Shown here piece by piece: positions 1 through 10,524 of a stretch of 64,000 nt of DNA. Origin of the DNA: Salvelinus alpinus (Eukaryota; Chordata; Actinopteri; Salmoniformes; Salmonidae); the NCBI RefSeq assembly GCF_045679555.1, contig NC_092096.1, positions 16,866,736 to 16,930,735 on the forward strand, given 5' to 3'. The notes below the pieces were generated by a model, which saw only the letters and a program-made list of their open reading frames with translations, did not search any database and was not told where the DNA came from. The position numbers and the translations under genes were made by a program. How positions within the stretch are numbered: the first letter of the stretch is position 1; the number at the start of each line of letters is the position of its first letter.

Positions 1-2823
1 ACCATACACTACACTAATCCTACCATACACTAACCATACACTACACTAATCCTACCATACACTAACCATACACTACACGAATCCTACCATACACTAACCA
101 TACACTACACTAAACCCACACTACACTAAACCCACACTACACTAATCCTACCATACACTAACCATACATTACACTAAACCCACACTACACTAATCCTACC
201 ATACACTAACCATACACTACACTAAATCCACACTACACTAATCCTACCATACACTAACCATACATTACACTAAACCCACACTACACTAATCCTACCATAC
301 ACTAACCATACATTACACTAAACCCACACTACACTAATCCTACCAGACACTAACCATACACTACACTAAACCCACACTACACTAATCCTACCATACACTA
401 ACCATACACTACACTAATCCTACCATACACTAACCATACACTACACTAATCCTACCATACACTAACCATACACTACACTAATCCTACCATACACTAACCA
501 TACACTACACTAATCCTACCATACACTAACCATACACTACACTAATCCTACCATACACTAACCATACACTACACTAATCCTACCAGACACTAACCAGACA
601 CTACACTAATCCTACCATACACTAACCATACACTACACTAATCCTACCATACACTAACCATACACTACACTAATCCTACCAGACACTAACCATACACTAC
701 ACTAATCCTACCAGACACTAACCAGACACTACACTAATCCTACCATACACTAACCATACACTACACTAATCCTACCATACACTAACCATACACTACACTA
801 ATCCTACCATACACTAACCATACACTACACTAATCCTACCATACACTAACCATACACTACACTAATCCTACCAGACACTAACCAGACACTACACTAATCC
901 TACCAGACACTAACCATACACTACACTAAACCCACACTACACTAATCCTACCATACACTAACCATACACTACACTAATCCTACCAGACACTAACCAGACA
1001 CTACACTAATCCTACCATACACTAACCATACACTACACTAATCCTACCATACACTAACCATACACTACACTAATCCTACCATACACTAACCATACACTAC
1101 ACGAATCCTACCATACACTAACCATACACTACACTAAACCCACACTACACTAATCCTACCATACACTAACCATACATTACACTAAACCCACACTACACTA
1201 ATCCTACCATACACTAACCATACACTACACTAAATCCACACTACACTAATCCTACCATACACTAACCATACATTACACTAAACCCACACTACACTAATCC
1301 TACCATACACTAACCATACATTACACTAAACCCACACTACACTAATCCTACCAGACACTAACCATACACTACACTAAACCCACACTACACTAATCCTACC
1401 ATACACTAACCATACACTACACTAATCCTACCATACACTAACCATACACTACACTAATCCTACCATACACTAACCATACACTACACTAATCCTACCATAC
1501 ACTAACCATACACTACACTAATCCTACCATACACTAACCATACACTACACTAATCCTACCATACACTAACCATACACTACACTAATCCTACCATACACTA
1601 ACCATACACTACACTAATCCTACCATACACTAACCATACACTACACTAATCCTACCAGACACTAACCAGACACTACACTAGACCCACACTACACTAATCC
1701 TACCAGACACTAACCATACACTACACTAATCCTACCATACACTAACCATACACTACACTAATCCTACCATACACTAACCATACACTACACTAATCCTACC
1801 AGACACTAACCATACACTACACTAATCCTACCATACACTAACCATACACTACACTAATCCTACCAGACACTAACCAGACACTACACTAGACCCACACTAC
1901 ACTAATCCTACCAGACACTAACCATACACTACACTAATCCTACCATACACTAACCATACACTACACTAATCCTACCATACACTAACCATACACTACACTA
2001 ATCCTACCAGACACTAACCATCCACTACACTAATCCTACCAGACACTAACCATACACTACACTAATCCTACCATACACTAACCATACACTACACTAATCC
2101 TACCAGACACTAACCAGACACTACACTAGACCCACACTACACTAATCCTACCAGACACTAACCATACACTACACTAATCCTACCATACACTAACCATACA
2201 CTACACTAATCCTACCATACACTAACCATACACTACACTAATCCTACCAGACACTAACCATCCACTACACTAATCCTACCAGACACTAACCATCCACTAC
2301 ACTAAACCCACACTACACTAATCCTACCAGACACTAACCATACACTACACTAAACCCACACACTAATCCTACCATACACTAACCATCCACTACACTAATC
2401 CTACCAGACACTAACCATCCACTACACTAGACCCACACTACACTAATCCTACCAGACACTAACCATACACTACACTAATCCTACCATACACTAACCATAC
2501 ACTACACTAATCCTACCATACACTAACCATACACTACACTAATCCTACCATACACTAACCATACACTACACTAATCCTACCAGACACTAACCATCCACTA
2601 CACTAGACCCACACTACACTAATCCTACCAGACACTAACCATACACTACACTAATCCTACCAGACACTAACCATACACTACACTAATCCTACCATACACT
2701 AACCATACACTACACTAATCCTACCATACACTAACCATACACTACACTAAACCTACCATACACTAACCATACACTACACTAATCCTACCAGACACTAACC
2801 ATCCACTACACTACACCCACACG
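1..2823. repeat. 32-bp satellite array (two diverged 16-bp halves)
   Basis: The whole stretch is a tandem array. The common 32-bp unit is a dimer of two related 16-mers, ACCATACACTACACTA and ATCCTACCATACACTA. Variant units carry AAACCCACACTACACTA, a CAGACACTA substitution or CTAGACCC. Spacing between landmark variants falls on multiples of 16 bp (for example CTAGACCC at 1678, 1886 and 2126), and the one exception (2427) is explained by a 3-bp deletion near 2358. The array starts before the window and decays at about 2815. It is not coding: stops occur in all frames and there is no G-rich telomere motif. Confidence 0.97.
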
Positions 2824-2825
2824 AC

Positions 2826-2972
2826 TATTTTTATATGTTTTATTTAACCTTTATTTAACTAGGCAAGTCAGTTAAAAACAATTTCTTACTTACAGTGACG
2901 GCCTACCCCCACCAAACCCTAACCCGGACGACGCTGGGCCAATGATGCACCGCCCTATGGGACTCCCAATCA
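2826..2972 (-). mobile_element. 3' half of a tRNA-derived SINE, split by a LINE
   Basis: Read on the minus strand this is the 3' body and tail of the common salmonid SINE: GGGAGTCCCATAGGGC, CCAGCGTCGTCC, TAGGCCGTCACTGTAA, ACTGACTTGCCTAGTTAAAT and an A-rich end. The tRNA-like head of the same copy lies about 1.5 kb away at 4454-4537, on the other side of a LINE fragment. The family resembles HpaI/OS-SINE1-type elements; that name is given from memory and is tentative. Confidence 0.88.
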
Positions 2973-4453
2973 TCAATCAATCAATCAAATGTATTTATAA
3001 AGCCCTTCTTACATCAGCTGATATCTCAAAGTGCTGTACAGAAACCCAGCCTAAAACCCCAAACAGCAAGCAATGCAGGTGTAGAAGCACGGTGGCTAGG
3101 AACAACTCCCTAGAAAGGCCAGAGCCTAGGAAGAAACCTAGAGAGGAACCAGGCTATGAGGGGTGGCCAGTCCTCTTCTGGCTGTGCCGGTTGGAGATTT
3201 ATAACAGAACATGGCCAATATGTTCAAATGTTCATAGATGACCAGCAGAGTCAGATAATAATAATCACACTGGTTGTCGAGGGTGCAACAGGTCAGCACC
3301 TCAGGAGTAAATGTCAGTTGGCTTTTCATAGCCGATCATTCAGATTATCTCTACCGCTCCTGCTGTCTCTAGAGAGTTGAAAACAGCAGGTCTGGGACAG
3401 GTAGCACGTCCAGTGAACAGGTCAGGGTTCCATAGCCGCAGGCAGAACAGTTGAAACTGGAGCAGCAGCACGGCCAGGTGGACTGGGGACAGCAAGGAGT
3501 CATCAGGCCAGGTAATCCTGAGGCATGGTCCCAGGGCTCAGGTCCTCCGAGAGAGAGAAAGTAAGAAAGAAAGAGAATTAGAGAGAGCATACTTAAATTC
3601 ACACAGGACACTGGATAATACAGGAGAAATACTCCAGATATAACAGACTGACCCTAGCCCCCCCGACACATAAACTACTGCAGGATAAATACTGGAGGCT
3701 GAGACAGGAGGGGTCGGGAGACACTGTGGCCCCCGACCTGTCCCATACCCCTGGACAGGGCCAAACAGGCAGGATATAACCCCACCCACTTTGTCAAAGC
3801 ACAGCCCCCACACCACTAGAGGGATATCTTCAACCACCAACTTACTATCCTGAGACAAGGCCGAGTATAGCCCACGAAGATCTCCGCCACGGCACAACCA
3901 AGGGGGGGTGCCAACCCAGACAGGAAGATCACGTCAGTGACTCAACCCACTCACGTGACGCACCCCTCCTAGGGACGGCATGGAAGAGCACCAGTAAGCC
4001 AGTGACTCAGCCCCTGTAATAGGGTTAGAGGCAGAGAATCCCAGTGGAGAGAGGGGAACCGGCCAGGCAGAGACAGCAAGGAAGGTTCGTTGCTCCAGTG
4101 CCTTTCCGTTCACCTTCACACTCCTGGGCCAGACTACACACAATCATAGGACCGACTGAAGAGATGAGTCTTCAATAAAAACTTAAAGGTTGAGACCGAG
4201 TCTGCGTCTCTCACATGGGTAGGCAGACCAATCCATAAAAATTGAGCTCTATAGGAGAAAGCCCTGCCTCCAGCTGTTTGCTTAGAAATTCTAGGGACAG
4301 TAAGGAGGCCTGCGTCTTGTGACCGTAGCGTACGTGTAGGTATGTACGGCAGGACCAAATCGGAAAGATAGGTAGGAGCAAGCCCATGTAATGCTTTGTA
4401 GGTTAACAGTAAAACCTTGAAATCAGCCCTTGCCTTAACAGGAAGCCAGTGTA
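2973..4453 (-). mobile_element. 5'-truncated LINE inserted inside the SINE
   Basis: On the minus strand this begins inside the C-terminal end of a LINE reverse-transcriptase ORF, continues through about 1.2 kb of 3' UTR and ends in a short (TTGA)n tail at 2974-2988. The protein end at 4136-4453 includes the recognisable LHWLPVKAR...DFKVLLLTYKALHGLAP block and a downstream DADSVSTFKFLLKTHLF block, typical of the ORF2 C-terminus of L2/Rex1-like fish LINEs. Everything 5' of this is missing, as expected for target-primed reverse transcription with truncation. Both edges abut SINE sequence directly. Confidence 0.88.
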
Positions 4454-4535
4454 GTTGTGATACAGCCTGGAATCGAACCAGGGTCTGTAGTGATGCTCTA
4501 GCACTGAGATGCAGTGCCTTAGACCGCTGCGCCAC
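4134..4535 (-). pseudogene. Chimeric SINE-head / LINE-RT C-terminal reading frame
   Basis: An open frame of 133 codons runs on the minus strand from a GTG at 4535. Residues 1-27 are translated SINE head (tRNA-like region), and residues 28-133 are the C-terminal tail of a LINE reverse transcriptase. No catalytic reverse-transcriptase motif is present because only the end of ORF2 survives. The frame has no ATG start and is best read as a fossil junction rather than an expressed gene. Confidence 0.8.
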
Positions 4536-4537
4536 TA
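4454..4537 (-). mobile_element. tRNA-like head of the split SINE
   Basis: On the minus strand this reads AGTGGCGCAGCGGTCTAAGG (A-box region) followed by the B-box phrase GGTTCGATTCC and CAGGCTGTATCACAAC. It breaks at that point into LINE sequence. Together with 2826-2972 it makes one SINE, missing only about 8 bp at the insertion point compared with the other copies in this window. Confidence 0.87.
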
Positions 4538-4645
4538 CACTAACCCCACACTACCCATACACTACACTAATACCACACTACACAAACCTTACACTACCCA
4601 TACACTAACACTACACAAACCTTACACTACACTAACCTTATTTAA
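4538..4645. repeat. Diverged satellite remnant (right flank of SINE insertion)
   Basis: TACACTAACCCCACACTACC-type units resume directly after the SINE head, so the SINE sits within the satellite. These units are more degenerate (ACACAAACCTTACAC variants) than those left of the insertion. Confidence 0.85.
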
Positions 4646-4862
4646 CCGATGTGAAATAGCTAGCTAGTTAGCGGTGGTGCGCGCTAATAGCGTTTCAATC
4701 GGTGACGTCACTCGCTCTGAGACCTTGAAGTAGTTGTTCCCCTTGTTCCCCTTGCTCGGCTTTTGTGGAGCGATGGGTAACGATGCTTCGTGGGTGACTG
4801 TTGTTGATGTGTGCAGAGGGTCGCTGGTTCGAGCCCAGGTAGGGGCGAGGGGACGGACGGAA
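4646..4862 (+). repeat. Interspersed repeat of about 220 bp with a B-box-like motif
   Basis: Non-satellite sequence interrupts the array here. Near its right end it carries CTGGTTCGAGCCCAGG, which matches a tRNA B-box. I recognise the sequence as a type of dispersed salmonid repeat but cannot name the family. It could be a SINE with an unusual head or part of a longer element. Confidence 0.6.
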
Positions 4863-5065
4863 GCTATACTGTTACACTTACACTACACTAACCATACACT
4901 ACACTAACCCCACACTACACTAACCTTACACATACACTAACCATACACTACACTAACCCCACACTACACTAACCTTACACATACACTAACCCCACACTAC
5001 ACTAACCTTACACTACACTAACCATACACTACACTACCCTTACACTACACTAACCCTACACTTGA
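4863..5065. repeat. Satellite remnant with a 48-bp variant unit
   Basis: The units here repeat at about 48 bp (three 16-mers), with AACCCCACACTACACTAACC and CTTACACATACACTAA parts. The array ends at about 5065 in AT-rich unique DNA. Confidence 0.85.
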
Positions 5066-5437
5066 AAAAAAGATAGTCACAAATATTGCAGAACTTTAGA
5101 TTGTATTAAAACTGCAGTCCAAAATATATTTTACGTGTTAAAATCCGCAGTCAGAAATATTGCGTAACTTTATTGGAATTTACAGTGTTGACTTCAGTGA
5201 CACATTTATTTTCTGCAACTAGAGTTGGTTTGAGTACAATATGTGTGTGTGTGTGTGTGCATAAATGTGTGTGACTGTATGTGAGTGTGTGTCTCCCTGT
5301 ATGTGTGTGCCACCGTTTCTACCTTCAAAGGCTATTGACTTCCTGCTCAACTCTGCACCAACAGGAAATATGTGTTAGGACAAGGGTTTAAATATGACAG
5401 GGTTTCTCTATTGAGAAAAACACCAACATTACCTAAT
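5066..5437. other. AT-rich unique DNA with a short TG tract
   Basis: No coding or RNA feature is recognised. An interrupted (TG)n tract lies at about 5238-5310. Confidence 0.6.
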
Positions 5438-5555
5438 CTAGTACATCATCTATTACATCCTCTAGTACATAATATATTACATCATATATTACATAATCTA
5501 GTACATCATCTAGTACATCATATATTACATCATCTAGTACATCATCTATTACTTC
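5438..5555. repeat. Degenerate 15-bp tandem repeat
   Basis: Variants of CTAGTACATCATCTA and ATATTACATCATATA repeat with a 15-bp step, about 8 units. Because 15 is divisible by three, one frame reads as a false histidine/leucine repeat protein. Confidence 0.85.
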
Positions 5556-5938
5556 AACGATCTTCTATTAGGGGTTCATCTTTGACTTACAACCAAGTTG
5601 TTTTTGCCTGAATTAATGCCATGTTTCACATACTTGCCTACTATACATTTAACAGTAATAAAAACAAAAACTATATTTAATTAAAAAAGACAAAGTTCCC
5701 TCCTTATAGACAACAATACAGATATTGTTATTACTATATAAACCAAAACATGTTACGTTGTTAATTATTGTAGCGATAGCTTGTCTTTCTATTTCCGACT
5801 CCTTCCTGTCTGCGTTAGGAGAGATCCCATTCAGGCAGAGCTTCTATTTCTCAAGCCACTTGGACACCTGTTGGACACTTGGCATCGGAGCCCAGCGTTG
5901 GTCAAAGAGTAGGGGAGCCACCTGCACCTCTCAGGCAG

Positions 5939-6302
5939 CAGCACTACCCAGACAAGCTGCTGAGGCTTGGGAAGAGAGCAGCTCTGGTCCCAGAGGAATG
6001 GCTGCAGAGAGCACACCCACATCAGTCAGCAGCACTACCCAGACAAGCTGCTGAGGCTTGGGAAGAGAGCAGCTCTGGTCCCAGAGGAATGGCTGCAGAG
6101 AGCACACCCACATCAGTCAGCAGCACTACCCAGACAAGCTGCTGAGGCTTGGGAAGAGAGCAGCTCTGGTCCCAGAGGAATGGCTGCAGAGAGCACACCC
6201 ACATCAGTCAGCAGCACTACCCAGACAAGCTGCTGAGGCTTGGTAAGAGAGCAGCTCTGGTCCCAGAGGAATGGCTGCAGAGAGCACACCCACACAGACT
6301 GA
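5939..6302. repeat. 91-bp tandem repeat, 4 copies
   Basis: Units start at 5939, 6030, 6121 and 6212 with CAGCACTACCCAGACAAGCT. The copies are almost identical; the fourth has GGTAAGAG for GGGAAGAG. Since 91 is not a multiple of three, the reading frame rotates at each copy, which explains the overlapping open frames on both strands. None is a credible gene. Confidence 0.95.
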
Positions 6303-6311
6303 AGCTACATT

Positions 6312-6402
6312 CAAAATGACACCCTATTCCCTATATAAGCCCATGGGCTCTGGTCAAAAGTAGAGCATTATATAGGATATAGGGTGCAATTTGGCATACA
6401 CA
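6312..6402. mobile_element. Palindromic MITE-like element, copy 1
   Basis: AATGACACCCTATTCCCTAT on the left pairs with ATAGGGTGCAATTTGG on the right around a GGTCAAAAGTAGAGCA core. The same palindromic family recurs at least a dozen times in the window. Confidence 0.75.
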
Positions 6403-7640
6403 TTGAGGGCTGTCTACATCGATCTACATTGAACTGTCAGCTGAATAGAAGAGCTGCTGAAGAGACTGTGTGTGTATGAGAAAGAGACTGGTTTGGATCT
6501 TACACAGGAAGTTACAAAAGAGGGCTGTCCCATTGTTAGAGGCTGCATATGGGACAACGTGAAGAGAATAAATCAACCCAGTTGACATGGTAATTTTCTG
6601 TTGAGAAGCTACTTCATGGCTGTCTCAGTGTGACGGCTTTCTCAGGCCAGAGCTGGTTCTCATCATTAAAGACTCATGATCAGTTCTGGAGTTATGACAA
6701 ATCTCATGTCAGAGTGGTTGTAAATGGTTCTGGACTTCTGGTAGCCTATGGAAGTCAGTATATGTCTTTTAAAACTATGTGAAAAATGCAGTAAATTGTA
6801 CCACCCTATAAATACACATGTTCAAACTAGCGTACTTCTGAAAGAGGCTGAAAGATTTGCACGTTATTAACAATACAGTGATGTAATACAATGACTTTCA
6901 CAAACAATAAGACAAATATGTAAACGTTTCCAATTCCTTATTCAACCAACAACTTTCAGACAAAGACAATCCATTATGATGAAAGAATGGGGCCAAACGC
7001 ATTAGGCTGGTTTACACATCATTATCCGATGAAAACTAAAATCCCCTTGTGGATCTCGCGCGGTGTGTCAATGTTGTGCTTGGGAATTGTAGTGCAGTAC
7101 ATTTGCACTGACCAAACGAATAACTTTTAATGATGAACCTGGACTTTAAATTTGACAGACACACAACTCGAACAACACACAAAGTAATCTACAGTATATA
7201 TTTCAGACACTTTATATCATTTAAATGGGTTTCAAAACATCATGAATGTCAATATAGTCGGATTATACTTCCTCCTTCATTGACTACAAATTCGATAATA
7301 TCCACTTCTGCGCAGGCTCTTCATCCCAACATCTGGAAACAAGCACTTTTCGCAGGTGCTATATCAGATGTATGCAATTGTAATGTTATTTCAATATAAG
7401 TACTCTGACATTTACAAATAAGTATATTATTCTCATTAAGAAAAGCTCAAATGAATGGTGTTCATTGTCCACATGAAAAAGTGGTATTTTCAACAAAAAA
7501 CAACCTCACACAAAATCATAACGCATCACTGTGAGACAGTAACGTTAAGAGCTCTTCTTGGCCTACTATGTTATAGCTGAATCAATTTAGGGGGCAGGGA
7601 AGTTGACAGTCTGAGTCTACTCTCCCCCGGATAAAAAGTG
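6403..7640. other. Unique non-coding DNA upstream of WNK1
   Basis: No coding, RNA or repeat feature is recognised. The base composition is AT-rich. Confidence 0.6.
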
Positions 7641-8549
7641 ACATGTCCCCATACTCCATGGTCTTTTTGGACAGTGTATCCGTATAAAATGTTGAAGCCA
7701 GTCTGCTATCGCTGGCTTCGGTCTCGCCAGTGTGGAAGCAGGCGCGATCCCCCAGGTCTTTGATTTATTTATTAAAAAAAAAAAAAAAAAAAAAAAAAGC
7801 GACTGGCTGACGAGGCCCCACGTCAATACGCAGTTTGGAAGCGCATAGCTTGGCTAGAGTAGTTAGCAACCAGATGCACAGTCGGCGCTCCATCAAACCT
7901 TACATCTGTGGATGAAGCGAACCAAGGGGAAACAGCTGTATGCAGGCTATGTTAGCGACCTGAAACGGCAACATCTGACTGTGGACACGTAGGAGAGAGT
8001 CTTTGCCTACATACATTGTGTTGTCATTTTCTGTCTGCTGTTTTGTGGATAACAAAAGCGCATTCGATTCGAACGGAGTCATTGGAACAGACGAGTGAAC
8101 GAGAATTGAACCGCAGTGGATGTCTTGCTTTTTCTGTGTTCACATCGTAATACAACTGTAGCTGAGTAATCGCATGGAGATGGAGTAAAATTGAGGTCAT
8201 CTGGAATTGAATTGCGGCTGAGAGATGGAGAATTAGTTTTGTCCGCTCTGATCTAATAGGAGGGAGAGAAGAACTGCTGGATACATAGCGGATACAACCC
8301 CGATATGAACGTGGCTTTCTCGCTCTGCTTGAGGTAGCTGCTAAAGCCAATGAAAGACGGCGGTCTTGAGAACGCATACGGTCACTTTGGAATGTAGATA
8401 TACGCGTTTATTCTTGCACATTTAAAAAAATAAACCGAATGTGTTCTAATACTAGTAACTAGGACTATCGTTGCATTTTTTTGTTGTTGAATTACTCTTC
8501 AAGTATCAACCAACTGATCTTCTACGGGAGAATGGCCATGATACAAAAG
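7640..8549 (+). promoter_or_regulatory. Possible promoter / non-coding first exon of WNK1
   Basis: This stretch has more CpG dinucleotides than its flanks, especially about 8040-8400, and shows no recognised transposon apart from a poly(A) run at 7771-7797. At 8549 the sequence ATACAAAAG|GTAATG looks like a splice donor preceded by ATGs, and a pyrimidine-rich acceptor (TTCTCTTTTAG) ends at 10524. A spliced 5' UTR leading into the WNK1 coding exon is therefore plausible. No TATA box or start site can be proved, and the link to WNK1 is inference. Confidence 0.25.
7771..7797. repeat. Poly(A) run
   Basis: An uninterrupted A tract of more than 20 bases. It could be the tail of an old retroelement, but nothing recognisable lies upstream of it. 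Confidence 0.8.
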
Positions 8550-9442
8550 GTAATGCCTTTACCAATCATGTTGTTGATATAGCTGGAAAGTGCATGCATA
8601 TTGACACACAGGCTAATGACACCCAGGTATACTAGCTTGATTCTTGGCTGTTTCGCTACGAAATTGCTTTTTGGCTAACTTCTACGGCTCGCTATAGCGC
8701 GTGCTGTGGAAAACCGTATCGGCGTTCTGTGTTGCATCGGCTGGGTTTGCTTAACATGCCTGGCATTGGTCACTATTGCAATTACTGCTAGTTTGTTGTA
8801 ACAACCGCTAACTATTTATCTGCATTGTGCGCTCTGTCTGGAAGTCATTTTATGCGCGAGACTATCCATATCCAGCGCGAGCGTAAAGTAACCAGGACTA
8901 CCTTGCGTTCGTGTTCATGTTCCTCACGAGGTTTTTTACCTGACTAAGTTAGCTAGCTAGTTGTCCAAGTTGACGACAAATAACATAACTATTTCGCTGT
9001 ACACTCGCTTTGGTACAGACCCCTTGACAGTCGATAGATGTGCCTGTTCGTTGTAGAATTCATTATAGCTACGGCAAGACAGCACTGCAGAAGTGTAGCT
9101 AGCGAACTATTCCACTATGGTTAGCCAGTTATGCTAGCTAGCTGTAAAGACGAGTGGGAAGGGAAAGGCCACAGAGCGTACTCTTCAATAAAGGTAAATG
9201 AATAACGTAACATTTATGATCGGAAGAAAATATAATACAAACTCGAGTCACCGTTATCAGATACTATTGGCAGCGTCAATGTTTTTCGGTGTAAAACAAT
9301 AATAATAATATTAGCTTGCTCACGGTATCGATTCGACCCACGAAATTAATGAGATCATTTATTCTCAGATTGACGACCCGTCAACGTCATTCATGTGTGT
9401 CACGTTTAACCAGGTTCAGATGTTTTTGAAATTTTCTTTGTA
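8550..9442. other. Unique DNA with GCTAGCTAG-rich patches
   Basis: No gene is recognised. CpG content is moderate at 8640-8900, and several AGCTAGCTAG words occur between 8950 and 9140. Confidence 0.5.
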
Positions 9443-9544
9443 ATTACATTTCAGTCACTTCGGATTCATTATCTTAATTACATTTCAGTCACTTCGGATT
9501 CATTATCTTAATTACATTTCAGTCACTTCGGATTCATTATCTTA
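9443..9544. repeat. 34-bp tandem repeat, 3 exact copies
   Basis: Units start at 9443, 9477 and 9511 with ATTACATTTCAGTCACTTCG. The three copies appear identical, which suggests recent amplification. Confidence 0.95.
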
Positions 9545-9784
9545 ATTTAGGCATTTCTAAGAAAATCTCAGTTAATAAATTATCTGCGCATGGTCAGAAA
9601 TCTGGTAAACGTGATTATACATTACCAGTGGAAATTACTCGTGGAAACATATTGATAGTACAATTATGGGGAATTACATTTTTTTTGTGCTTAATTAATA
9701 TTCAGACATGTCCATACATTTCTGAACAAGAGTAATGGAATGGGTAGCGAGCTAATTCGTTTTTAGATGCCACACTGTTTTACG

Positions 9785-10250
9785 TCCAAAATTGCACACT
9801 TCCATATCAGTGCTTCTCAAACCACTCATGAGGGACCCTTCTTCCTTCCACAATGGAAAAGTTTAAACTGAATCCTTGGGACATCCCAACTCTGACGCTA
9901 CTCCTAAACGGTTAAACGGTGTTCCTGGAGCGCACCATTCTGTAGGTTTTTACACCAACCCTAATCTAGCGCACCTGATTCTAATACTTAGCTGGTTGAT
10001 AAACTGAAGCGGGTTAGTTACAACTCGTGTTGAAACGAAAACCTACAGGAAGTTTAAGGTAGGGATGTCCCAAGGAACCCAGATAGCACTAACCTTCACA
10101 ATTTTTTTGTAGCTCTGAACTAGCTCACCTGATTCACCTATTCAAGGGATTGATGATTTGTTGACACGTTGAATCAGGTGTGCTAGTTCTGGAATAGATC
10201 AAATACATGGAACGGCTAGGGTTCCCCTGAGGAGAGGTTTGATAACCACT
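9785..10250. mobile_element. Foldback (nested inverted-repeat) element
   Basis: Several arms pair around a centre near 9990. CTTGGGACATCCCAA (9875) pairs with GATGTCCCAAGG (10064). TGTAGGTTTTTACACC (9942) pairs with CGAAAACCTACAGG (10035). CACCTGATTCACC pairs with GAATCAGGTG inside a smaller hairpin at 10108-10190. An outer TGCTTCTCAAACCACTC pairs loosely with GAGGTTTGATAACCACTG. No transposase is present, so this is a non-autonomous DNA-element type of structure, possibly two elements side by side. Confidence 0.6.
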
Positions 10251-10251
10251 G

Positions 10252-10332
10252 CCATATAGTAAACTATATGTAGGGAATAGCTCCGGTCAAAAGTAGTGTA
10301 CTATGTAGGGAATAGAGTGCAATTTGGGATGT
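10252..10332. mobile_element. Palindromic MITE-like element, copy 2 (partial)
   Basis: GGTCAAAAGTAGTGTACTAT and GTAGGGAATAGAGTGCAAT match the right arm of the family. The left arm is degraded. Confidence 0.6.
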
Positions 10333-10524
10333 GTAAAACCAAGTCTCCTGTTCTGCAGCTGCAGTAGTGCATGCCAAACCAAGCTACTCTCTGAATTGTT
10401 TTACGCTGTAACCCTGAGGTCAAGCAGAGTCAGGGTTGAGGTTTACAGTTACTTTAAATTTGGATATGCAATTAAACCAAACTTCTCTGCCTCATTCCTT
10501 CACTCTCCCTATGTTCTCTTTTAG

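Noticed and set aside
1..2823. Telomeric or subtelomeric repeat
   Set aside because: The unit is not TTAGGG/CCCTAA. CCCTAA-like words are absent from the main unit; only a subtelomeric position remains possible and cannot be shown.
3138..3897. Several reverse and forward frames of 60-119 codons
   Set aside because: They fall in the 3' UTR of the inserted LINE and have no similarity to a protein I can recognise.
5372..5611. Histidine/leucine repeat protein (metal-binding or zipper-like look)
   Set aside because: It is a direct translation of the 15-bp tandem repeat. No start or splice context and no flanking conserved code.
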